Positions 1 through 7,900 of a DNA stretch of 20,268 nt are shown one piece after another. Source of the stretch: JBMYQA01 sp049600855 (GTDB lineage: Bacteria; Bacteroidota; Bacteroidia; Cytophagales; Flammeovirgaceae); contig JBMYQA010000090.1 in NCBI GenBank assembly GCA_049600855.1, forward strand, positions 1-20,268, in the 5' to 3' direction. A model generated the notes under the pieces. The model made no database searches and was not told the DNA's origin. It was given only the letters and a program-made list of their open reading frames with translations. Position 1 is the stretch's first letter. Each line of letters opens with the position of its first letter. The position numbers and the translations under genes were made by a program.

Positions 1-139
1 CTTGCCAATGCTTCTCTTCTTTCAATAATTCTTTTCCATATTGATACTTTTGTTTTACTTTCTGAGATTGCCCAAAAAGCCCAAAAGCGAAGAATTGTAA
101 GCTCAGTAAAACCCAAATAAATCCTTTCATTGCCATCAT
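1..139 (-). CDS. Secreted protein, N-terminal fragment (cut by window edge)
   Basis: The frame opens at ATG 139 (alternatives at 136 and 130) and runs off the left edge after 46 codons. The peptide begins MMAMKGFIWVLLSLQFFAFG, a short basic n-region followed by a hydrophobic core, and reads FGQSQK at the likely signal-peptidase site. The next residues (KVKQKYQYGKELLKEEKHWQ) are helical, charged and spaced like the first helix of a tetratricopeptide-type repeat, but too little is visible to assign a family. It starts 24 bases after the guaA stop on the same strand, so co-transcription with guaA is likely. The signal peptide is seen; the helical-repeat idea is inference. Confidence 0.6.
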   Translation of the reverse strand, partial: MMAMKGFIWVLLSLQFFAFGLFGQSQKVKQKYQYGKELLKEEKHWQ

Positions 140-163
140 AATTTTCTTCAATAAACTATCTAT

Positions 164-1693
164 CTATTCCCACTCAATCGTTGCTGGCGGTTTAGAACTG
201 ATATCATATACCACACGATTCACCCCTTTTACCTGATTGATAATTTTTGTACTGATTTCAGCTAAAAACTCATAGGGCAAATGACACCAATCAGCTGTCA
301 TGCCATCCAAACTCGTTACTGCACGAAGACTTACGACACTTTCATAAGTTCGTTCATCTCCCATTACTCCCACTGACTGCACTGGTAAAAGCATTGCTCC
401 TGCTTGCCAAACATCATCATACAAGCCACTGTCTTTCAATCCCTTAATAAAAATGTGATCTACTTCTTGCAATATACTTACTTTTTCGGGGCTTATTTCA
501 CCGAGTATTCGAATACCTAAGCCTGGCCCAGGAAAAGGATGTCTGCCCAGAATGTTCGGATCAATTCCTAAGGACTTCCCTACCTTTCTCACTTCATCTT
601 TAAATAAGGTGTTCAAAGGTTCAACGACTTTTAGCTTCATATAGTCTGGCAAACCGCCAACATTATGGTGCGATTTAATTGTTGCAGAAGGGCCTTTCAC
701 CGATACCGACTCAATAACGTCTGGATAGATGGTACCTTGTCCTAACCAACTCACATCTTCAATGGCATGTGCTTCTTTATCGAATACATCAATAAATACC
801 TTACCAATTGCTTTGCGTTTACCTTCAGGATCAGTCACGCCAGTTAATGCTTCGTAGAACATTGATTTAGCATCTACCCCTTTTACATTTAATCCCATGT
901 GTTCGTAAGAACTCAGTACATCTTCGAACTCATGCTTACGCAACAAGCCATTATCCACAAAAATACAGTGCAGCCGATCGCCAATGGCTTTACTAATAAG
1001 CACAGCCGCCACGGTTGAATCTACTCCACCAGATAGCCCCATCACAACTTGATCATTTCCCAACTTTTGTTTCAGCGCTGCTACCGTGCTGTCTACAAAA
1101 GCATCAGGAGTCCAATCTTGTTTACAATGGCAAATGTGTGCTACAAAGTTGTGAATAATCTGTTTTCCTTCAATGGAGTGCGTTACCTCTGGATGAAATT
1201 GGAGTCCAAACGTATCCTCACCTTTTATGTGAAATGCGGCAACAGGAATATTTTGGGTACTTGCCACCACTTCAAAGTCTTCAGGAAGTCGCTTAATGGT
1301 ATCGGCATGCGACATCCACACTTGTGAATCCATAGATACCCCAGCCATGAGTGGAGATTCGTGTTTTACCTCACTTAAGTTGGCTCTACCATATTCTCGA
1401 TGGGTAGAACGCATCACCTCACCACCACACTGATGCGTCATGAGTTGCGCTCCATAGCATACGCCTAGCAGTGGTAGCTTTCCACGAAATGCCTCTAAAT
1501 CAAAACGTGGGGCTCCTTCTTCTAAAGTAGAAAAAGGGCTGCCTGATAAAATAACACCTTTTACTGAGGAATCTATTTCAGGAACACTGTGAAATGGATG
1601 GATTTCACAATAAACATTTAGCTCGCGAACTCTACGGGCTATAAGTTGGGTATACTGTGACCCAAAATCGAAAATGAGGATTTTTTCTGCCAT
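164..1693 (-). CDS. guaA: GMP synthase (glutamine-hydrolysing)
   Basis: Converts XMP to GMP with ATP and glutamine, the last step of de novo guanine nucleotide synthesis, in the cytoplasm. The protein has 509 residues, the usual bacterial length, and all modules are intact. Residues 1-190 are a class I glutamine amidotransferase: nucleophile Cys79 in GVCYGAQ, with His167 and Glu169 in QFHPEVTHS completing the triad. The ATP-pyrophosphatase domain carries the PP-loop SGGVDS at 221-226. The C-terminal dimerisation domain ends in the typical KPPATIEWE. The start MAEKILIFDFGSQYTQ is the standard one for the family. The gene is divergent from the flavoprotein gene and is followed by a secreted-protein gene in the same direction. 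Confidence 0.98.
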   Translation of the reverse strand: MAEKILIFDFGSQYTQLIARRVRELNVYCEIHPFHSVPEIDSSVKGVILSGSPFSTLEEGAPRFDLEAFRGKLPLLGVCYGAQLMTHQCGGEVMRSTHREYGRANLSEVKHESPLMAGVSMDSQVWMSHADTIKRLPEDFEVVASTQNIPVAAFHIKGEDTFGLQFHPEVTHSIEGKQIIHNFVAHICHCKQDWTPDAFVDSTVAALKQKLGNDQVVMGLSGGVDSTVAAVLISKAIGDRLHCIFVDNGLLRKHEFEDVLSSYEHMGLNVKGVDAKSMFYEALTGVTDPEGKRKAIGKVFIDVFDKEAHAIEDVSWLGQGTIYPDVIESVSVKGPSATIKSHHNVGGLPDYMKLKVVEPLNTLFKDEVRKVGKSLGIDPNILGRHPFPGPGLGIRILGEISPEKVSILQEVDHIFIKGLKDSGLYDDVWQAGAMLLPVQSVGVMGDERTYESVVSLRAVTSLDGMTADWCHLPYEFLAEISTKIINQVKGVNRVVYDISSKPPATIEWE

Positions 1694-1697
1694 GGCG

Positions 1698-1705
1698 CAA
1701 AAGTA
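1698..1705 (-). promoter_or_regulatory. Bacteroidota -7 element of guaA
   Basis: On the minus strand this reads TACTTTTG, an exact match to the TAnnTTTG -7 consensus used by the Bacteroidota housekeeping sigma factor. Only four bases separate it from the guaA ATG, so the transcript would be leaderless or nearly so. I find no convincing TTG -33 element at the usual 19-21 base spacing. Confidence 0.5.
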
Positions 1706-1802
1706 AGAAAATTCAGGTTCTGCATAGAAGTTGTGGCAAAAATTTCTACTGAATACGATTTCTTGTTCCTACAAACTGGTTAATTCCCTGAAGCATGCTA
1801 GT

Positions 1803-1839
1803 TTTGAGCATTACCAAATCTCGAATAGCTCAGCTCAAA
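1803..1839. repeat. Inverted repeat abutting the flavoprotein start codon
   Basis: TTTGAGC (1803-1809) and GCTCAAA (1833-1839) are perfect 7-base complements separated by 23 bases. The right arm ends one base before the ATG at 1841. It could be an operator or an mRNA hairpin affecting initiation, or it could be chance. Confidence 0.35.
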
Positions 1840-1840
1840 C

Positions 1841-2902
1841 ATGTCAGTATACGATTGTTTAATTATTGGAGGTGGACAAAGTGGACTTGCCGTGGCCTAC
1901 TACCTGCGAAGAAGTAAAATTAATTACCGCATCTTAGATGAACAAAGTCAAGCGGGTGGTGCTTGGATACATGTTTGGGATTCACTGAAACTTTTTTCCC
2001 CAGCTGAGCACAGCTCTCTACCCGGTTGGTTAATGCCCAAAGGTGTGGAAGCCTACCCTTCTAAAGCTGAAGTGATTGACTATTTACAACACTATGAGCA
2101 GCGCTATCAATTTCCGATTCAACGAAATACGGAGGTATATCGGGTTAAAAAAGAAGCGCAACTATTCGTTGTGTATACCTCAAAAGGGGTATTGAAGTCC
2201 AAAACTATTGTGAGTGCAACAGGCACTTGGAAAAAGCCATACATTCCTAGCTATCCGAATCAAGCTCTTTTTGAAGGCAAACACGTCCATTCTGCTCAGT
2301 ATACCAATCCTGGTGATTTTGTTGATGAAGCCATTTTGTTGGTTGGAGGTGGAAATTCAGGGGCACAAATTCTGGCCGAACTTAGTCAAACTAACCCAGT
2401 CACTTGGATTACGCTAGATCCGCCTAAATTCTTACCTGATGATGTTGATGGCCGCTATTTATTTGAATATGCCACGAAATTGTACCAAGCCAAAAAAGCA
2501 GGGCTTCCTCCGCCTCCTAAAGCAAGCCTTGGCGATATTGTGATGGTTGAAACCGTAAAAGAAGCGCGATCAAGAGGGGTGTTAGTTAGTCAGCCACCCT
2601 TCACAGCATTTACTGCCACAGGAGTACGATGGGATGATGGTCGGGAGTTAGCTGTAGATACGGTGATCTGGTGTACTGGATTTAAGTCCGCTTTAACGCA
2701 CTTAACGCCACTTCAAGTTATTAATTCACAAGGACGGGTGGCTACTGAAGGAACTAAAGCAACAGCCATTGATGGACTTTGGCTAGTCGGGTATGGCGGT
2801 TGGACAGGTTTTGCCTCTGCCACCTTAATTGGTGTGGGCAGAAGTGCTCGGCAAACGGCAAAAGAGGTGACTGACTTTTTGAAAAGCTTAGAGACAGTTT
2901 GA
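1841..2902 (+). CDS. Flavin-dependent monooxygenase-like NAD(P)/FAD oxidoreductase
   Basis: A 353-residue two-dinucleotide-binding-domain flavoprotein. The N-terminal FAD motif is IIGGGQSG (residues 8-15). The flavin monooxygenase fingerprint FxGxxxHxxxY is present as F144, G146, H150 and Y154. The NADPH-binding glycine motif VGGGNSG lies at 168-174, with supporting ATGTW (126-130) and WCTGF (277-281) segments. The WDSLKLFSPAEHSSLPGW segment (46-63) and the C-terminal LWLVGYGGWTGFASATLIG resemble the ArsO-like branch of bacterial flavin monooxygenases. No arsenic-resistance gene is nearby, so the substrate is unknown. It is likely cytoplasmic and transcribed alone, divergently from guaA. Redox flavoenzyme is firm; monooxygenase is likely; ArsO kinship is from memory. 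Confidence 0.88.
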   Translation: MSVYDCLIIGGGQSGLAVAYYLRRSKINYRILDEQSQAGGAWIHVWDSLKLFSPAEHSSLPGWLMPKGVEAYPSKAEVIDYLQHYEQRYQFPIQRNTEVYRVKKEAQLFVVYTSKGVLKSKTIVSATGTWKKPYIPSYPNQALFEGKHVHSAQYTNPGDFVDEAILLVGGGNSGAQILAELSQTNPVTWITLDPPKFLPDDVDGRYLFEYATKLYQAKKAGLPPPPKASLGDIVMVETVKEARSRGVLVSQPPFTAFTATGVRWDDGRELAVDTVIWCTGFKSALTHLTPLQVINSQGRVATEGTKATAIDGLWLVGYGGWTGFASATLIGVGRSARQTAKEVTDFLKSLETV

Positions 2903-2985
2903 GGTAACAGCAAAAAGTTGTACGATTTAAAGCCCACTTTAGGCGAAATCTTTTTTGTATATTTATCGTAGATCGGATTATAAGC

Positions 2986-3020
2986 CATTCAGTTAGGCAT
3001 TGCATCATTCATGCTGAATG
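2986..3020. repeat. Inverted repeat between flavoprotein and spondin genes
   Basis: CATTCAG (2986-2992) pairs perfectly with CTGAATG (3014-3020). A smaller GCAT/ATGC stem can form inside the loop. No clean T-tract follows on the plus strand, so it is not a textbook terminator. It may end the flavoprotein transcript or act as a regulatory hairpin upstream of the spondin operon. Confidence 0.35.
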
Positions 3021-3032
3021 CTGCTATTTTTC
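3000..3032 (+). promoter_or_regulatory. Weak promoter candidate for the spondin/barrel operon
   Basis: TTG (3000-3002) is followed after 22 bases by TATTTTTC (3025-3032), close to TAnnTTTG but with a C at the last position and a spacer slightly longer than usual. It would give a leader of about 40 bases before the ATG at 3077. It overlaps the inverted repeat just upstream. Confidence 0.2.
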
Positions 3033-3076
3033 ATATTTTCCGCCAAAATACACCGTAACCTAAATAATCTTCTACC

Positions 3077-3736
3077 ATGATCCGCGTATTTTTTCTTTTG
3101 CTCGCAGTCGTTTTATTTCCCGCTTGCGAAGATGCTGTTCCTGATACAAGTGCATCATTTCAAATCACCATATCCAATAAATCTGCTGGAGCATTGGCAA
3201 CCAATTTATCAAGTGGTGTGTACTTATTAAAGAAAGCTGGTTTTCCTTTATTCATTAACGATGCGCCCGATTTGGGCAAGGGCTTACCAAATATTGCCGG
3301 AAATGGAATAGTCGAACCCCTATTGAGTAATCTGACGGCTGATGTTCAGGTGTTACAAGCGGGTTCATTTAACAGCATTGTGCCAGGTCATTCCGTTACT
3401 ATTGAAGTAGATGCTAGCTATGGCACTTTTTTTAACTTTGCTACGATGTTTGTAGATTCTAATGACTTGTTTTATTCTTTCGATGAAGATGGCATCCACT
3501 TATTTGAACCCAACGGTGATCCTGTTACAGGAAACTTCACTTCAAAAGTGTGGTTGTGGGATGTGGGTACTGAACAAAACCAAGCCCCTTATGTCGGAAG
3601 TTTCCAACCACCACGACAAAGCTTTATTGGAGAGGGAGAAGCAGAAAATGGAACAGTAAGCTTAGTGAATGATGAATTTACTTACCCTGCCAAAGCCACT
3701 ATTATTGAAGTATCCATTCGTTCAACACGTAATTAA
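3077..3736 (+). CDS. Spondin-domain lipoprotein
   Basis: A 219-residue predicted lipoprotein: MIRVFFLLLAVVLFPAC is a type II signal peptide with lipobox LFPAC and lipidated Cys17. The rest matches the bacterial form of the spondin N-terminal domain. It begins FQITISNKSAG and contains FATMFVDSNDLFYSFDEDGI, WLWDVGTEQNQAP and PPRQ segments, ending in VSLVNDEFTYPAKATIIEVSI. In eukaryotic F-spondin this fold is an extracellular matrix module; in bacteria its role is not established. Envelope or surface location is expected. Its stop codon overlaps the start of the next gene (TAATG), so the two are translationally coupled and probably act together. Domain identification is strong; function is unknown. 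Confidence 0.85.
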   Translation: MIRVFFLLLAVVLFPACEDAVPDTSASFQITISNKSAGALATNLSSGVYLLKKAGFPLFINDAPDLGKGLPNIAGNGIVEPLLSNLTADVQVLQAGSFNSIVPGHSVTIEVDASYGTFFNFATMFVDSNDLFYSFDEDGIHLFEPNGDPVTGNFTSKVWLWDVGTEQNQAPYVGSFQPPRQSFIGEGEAENGTVSLVNDEFTYPAKATIIEVSIRSTRN

Positions 3737-4665
3737 TGAAAACACTTGTCACTTGCTTACTCCTGATCTGCATCAGTCCGCTCGCCTTCTCCCAAGGTTG
3801 CAGCGATGCAGGATTCTGTACCATGGGAGCCATGAGGCCTGATCAAAACTTCAGCAGAGAAACCAAATTTAAACTTCGAAGCCTTGGTATACAGTATTAC
3901 CGTGGTCAGACTACCCTCAGTCCTGTTATTGATGCCATCACGTTGGATTTTAACTTTACGGTTAAGCAAAAGTATGGCATTCAAGTGAAGCTGCCTTATC
4001 AATATGTAGAAGGCACTTTTGGCTCCAATCATGGTTTTGGTGATATTTCATTGAGTGTTACCCGAGACCTCATTAGCAAACCCAATTGGGATTTAAAAGG
4101 AAGTATCGGTTTTAAAATTCCAACGGGTAACTCTAGGGATCAAGGGGAAAATGGCTTAACGCTGCCGATGTATTACCAAACGACCTTGGGGAGTTTTGAT
4201 GTAGTGGCGGGAGTTTCTTACTTATCCAAAAATTGGTTGTTTGCCGTTGGTTATCAGCAAGCCCTCACTTCTAACGACAACGATTTTACGTATGGAGAAT
4301 GGGTACGTTTTGCGAATAAGGATTACTTACATCAATACCATGTAGGCGTAGGCTTGCGCAGGGGAACGGATATCATGTTTCGCGCAGAACGCAATTTCAG
4401 ATTTTCGAACTATTCTTTCAATCTCGGATTATTGCCCATCTACCGCATTACGGAAGATCAAGGCATCATTCGCACAGGAGAAGGAGATCGTGTTCCTCGA
4501 ACAACGGGTTTAGCACTCTCGGCACTCGCAGGGGTAACGTATCACCTAAATGTCTCCAATACCTTCAAGCTGCTTTACGGCTATAAAATCACTGATCGCG
4601 AAACCAACCCTGATGGTTTAACGAGAGATTGGGTGTTTAATGCGACTTATGAGGTGCGATTTTGA
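3736..4665 (+). CDS. Outer-membrane beta-barrel protein (phenol-degradation MetA/transporter-like)
   Basis: A 309-residue exported protein. The signal peptide MKTLVTCLLLICISPLAFS is followed by a mature N-terminus with a paired-cysteine motif, GCSDAGFCTMGAM (Cys22 and Cys28). The remainder is a run of alternating amphipathic strands such as YGIQVKLPYQY, WDLKGSIGFKIPTG, FDVVAGVSYLS and WVFNATYEVRF. It ends in Phe, the usual outer-membrane barrel assembly signal. Strand layout and the HGFGDISLSV and GFKIPTGNS segments recall barrels annotated as MetA-pathway or transporter proteins, whose substrates are mostly unknown. It overlaps the spondin lipoprotein gene by one base; a surface lipoprotein paired with a barrel is a plausible complex, but this is inference. 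Confidence 0.8.
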   Translation: MKTLVTCLLLICISPLAFSQGCSDAGFCTMGAMRPDQNFSRETKFKLRSLGIQYYRGQTTLSPVIDAITLDFNFTVKQKYGIQVKLPYQYVEGTFGSNHGFGDISLSVTRDLISKPNWDLKGSIGFKIPTGNSRDQGENGLTLPMYYQTTLGSFDVVAGVSYLSKNWLFAVGYQQALTSNDNDFTYGEWVRFANKDYLHQYHVGVGLRRGTDIMFRAERNFRFSNYSFNLGLLPIYRITEDQGIIRTGEGDRVPRTTGLALSALAGVTYHLNVSNTFKLLYGYKITDRETNPDGLTRDWVFNATYEVRF

Positions 4666-4680
4666 TAGCTGATCAGTAAA

Positions 4681-4710
4681 AGGGATTGCCTAACTGAATA
4701 GACAATCCCT
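4681..4710. terminator. Two-sided terminator hairpin between convergent genes
   Basis: AGGGATTG (4681-4688) pairs with CAATCCCT (4703-4710). The stem extends inward across one mismatch by CTA/TAG, leaving loop ACTGAA. On the minus strand it is followed by TTTTA, fitting an intrinsic terminator of the giant gene. On the plus strand it lies 15 bases past the barrel gene stop but lacks a T-tract. Confidence 0.7.
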
Positions 4711-4734
4711 CATTAATATAAACCTACCCTTTTC

Positions 4735-4995
4735 TTATTCCACCATCACCTTCACTTGATCAGCTCGCTCTCCTTGTGTAATTACCACAATGTAGAGTCC
4801 TGATTGTAAAGTTTGCTTGAAATCGAGGGTTAAGGTAGAAGCTTTCAAATCTGTTTTCGGGTCAAATAGTTCTTGGTAAACCGATTTGCCTTCCAGATTG
4901 AGCACTTGTACTTGCATTGGTTCCTCGCTATCGGGAGCAATAAAACGCAGGTTCATTTGATTTCCATCAGATGGATTCGGGAAAGCCACCGCCTT
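4735..4995 (-). other. T9SS type A C-terminal sorting domain of the giant protein
   Basis: The last 85 or so residues follow the T9SS type A pattern: AFPNPSDGNQMNLRF, then QVQVLNLEGKSVYQE, then LQSGLYIVVI and a final basic/hydrophobic strand VKVMVE. Such domains direct export through the type IX system and are usually cleaved or anchored to LPS at the cell surface. Confidence 0.9.
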
Positions 4996-7900
4996 AAATG
5001 CAGCTTCAGGATTTAGACTTGCATTCACATCCACTTCAAACTCCCAAGTAAAGGCCGTTTCTAGTGTTTTGCCAAACAAGTCTTCCACTTCTTTGGATAA
5101 CGTGGCACGCAACTTTCTGCCACGGGTTTCGGCAATCACCTCATCATCCATAAATAAATCAAGTGATGAACCCGAAAGCTCGGCGGCAATCTGGTATTGC
5201 TTACCCGTAACCGCATCTTCTACGATAAGTAAACTATTATCATAACTTTCAGCGCGCATGTTTTCAGAGAATCGTAAGGAAACGGAATCCCCATCAGAGA
5301 ATACGCTGTCGGCAGGGGCATAGCTTTCTACCTCAGGAGGCGTTCGTTCAATCACGCCAGTAGACACATTCGAGTAACTAATTCCTCCATTATCTCCATA
5401 AACTGATGCCCGAACATCGTAATCTCCATCGGGTAGCGCTTCTAACGAGAATTCAGAAACATCCCAAATAAATGGATAGGTCGGCTCTGGATACGTGGCG
5501 ATATTTTGCTTATGATATCCTTTCAGAAAATCAAGCGACAATTCTTCATAGCCTTCTGTATCCTGCATTCTTGTCCAATTCGATTGGTCCGATTCTGTTG
5601 GTTTATATTCCATGATCACTCGATTGAGTGAGAACGAAATATCATCTACGCTGTACCTCGTTAAGTAAAATGGATTACGCTGATTATCTTCGAAAATTTT
5701 CCAAGAACCATTGTGTTCAGAGATTTCAATCGGAGAAGTAGGTTTACGGTAATGCAATTCAATGTACAAGGTATCAAATACGCCTTCGCCATTATCATCG
5801 TTTGCCCAATAATCTGAATTCACACATTGAGGACGAGCTATAAAACCAATTTCATAATCGTAGATGCCCACTTCGGGTAAGATATTCAGGTTGGTATACA
5901 CTTCCGAATTGGCAGGCACAAACATGTCAGCCGATCTTCCAGCATGCACGCGTTGTCCTTCGATTTTGATCTCGGCTCCACCCACATTTGTACCTTGCAA
6001 CACACTGATGCTAATGATTCGATCTTCATCAAACAAGTTTCCAGAGTGAATTTGCAATGGAAGAATTACAGGTTCATTCGGATCCAAATCATGGTAAATG
6101 GTTTGATACGGCGTGCCTTCATCGTTGACTAAGGCAATTTCTGGTGCATCCCGTGTAATGGTACCCTCCTCAAATGGGCAACTCGATCGACCACCAATCA
6201 AGTAGAAATACGGGGTCAGTGAGCTGACGGTGTTATACGGATCATGCATGACGGAAACGTTGAAATGATCTCCATCGTCATCATCACTCAACACATAACC
6301 AAATTTGAAACTTTGACTTTCAGCATCTTTGTTGGTGATCTGCCAAGCGTCTTTTCCTCCACTTTTAATATCTTTTCGGATATCTAATAGCGAAAATGCC
6401 TTATTCCAATGGAATCCGAAGAAGTTGGCACCAGCCTCATATTTTAGCAAAATACCACCTGCCAAACCAATCTGGAATGAACTCTCAAAATAAGCATCTT
6501 CCACCAAACTCTTCATCTCTTCGCGGACATACTCATTTTGTAACGTTACTCCACCCGAATAGGTGTAATTTTCAATCGGAGAGAAAATATTGACTTCCGC
6601 TAAATCTGTATCTGTCAATAAATCACCGATGGTTAAAATACCCGTATTCTTTTCTAAGTTGGAATAATGCTGATCAATGATCGCCCCATCTATAGCACTT
6701 CCAGGATCAGCTTTGACGTACTGCTCATATTCTGCGAACTGCTTTCTATAAAACTTCGCGATAAATTTATAATACTCTTCGCGGTAAGTTTCCATCGTTT
6801 CGTCACTCCAATCTTCAATTTTTAGGGTCTCTCCATCACATTCACTATTCGCATTCCATACGTATTGTTCACAGAACTTCGTCAGTGCATTACTTTCATA
6901 CGTCGTTTGCGAGCAGAGTACACAAGGAGGTGTCGACTCTACATCCATGTAATCCAATACCTCCTTCCAATCTAAAATAGATACATCTAACCAATCCCTT
7001 AAATAATCTTGGTCAAATACTTTACCATCGTCATTGGTCACAGGAGTCTGGCTCCCATCAAACTTCACTTCGGCACCAGCTTCGATTTGTTCGAGCAATT
7101 GTTCGTAATAACGAATGGTTTGCTCAATTTGACTAGTCGTGTAATACCAAGTTGAAGTAATCTCATTGGCTGAGATATCGATGGTTGGGCTCTTGATAAA
7201 CTCACAGGTATTTGAGTTAAATTCAAGGTTTTCTGCCAAGCCATAAGCCAACACCACTCCCATTCCGCCAATGATATTCGCATCTCTACCATCTAAGTAT
7301 CCTTTCAGGTTAGTACTCAACTTAGACTCTGAAGCTGTTGAGATACTTTGCGTAAAAGATAGGTTTAACGTAGCCTGATTCGATTTCGCATACTTGTCTG
7401 TGAAATTGTAATTGGTATTTACTTCGGCAAATGGCCCCAATACTTGCGCATAGAACTTAAAGTTTCCATCGGTGATGGTATAATCACTCTGCGAGGTGTT
7501 AAACTCGAAACTCATGGTTGTTCCATCTTCGATATACGAATAACTCTTATCGCCTGGAGGATCTCGCAAAATGAACAACGGCTTTTGGCTTTCTCCAAAA
7601 TCAGGATTAACCAATACGTCTGTTCCAGGTACTTGTGCTTGTCCTGTTACAATAAATGCTTGAACAGCGGTTCCCTTGTAGTCTTGATCTGCTCCATAAT
7701 AGTTGGCTTCCATGAGGTGCAAGTAAGGCGCAACCAAATTGGGTAAACCAGGCTCAAAAGTATACGTATCAAACGTTCCGCGATTCGGATTGTAATGCAC
7801 CGTATCGGTTCCTACAGTAGCGCCAGGGTTTTTAATCACCACATAACCTTCGTTAACTCGACATTCATCTGAGCCAAACGCTTCGGTAATTTCAAAATTC

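Noticed and set aside
2713..3008. Minus-strand open frames at the end of the flavoprotein gene
   Set aside because: They overlap its conserved C-terminus in antisense and have low-complexity, atypical composition.
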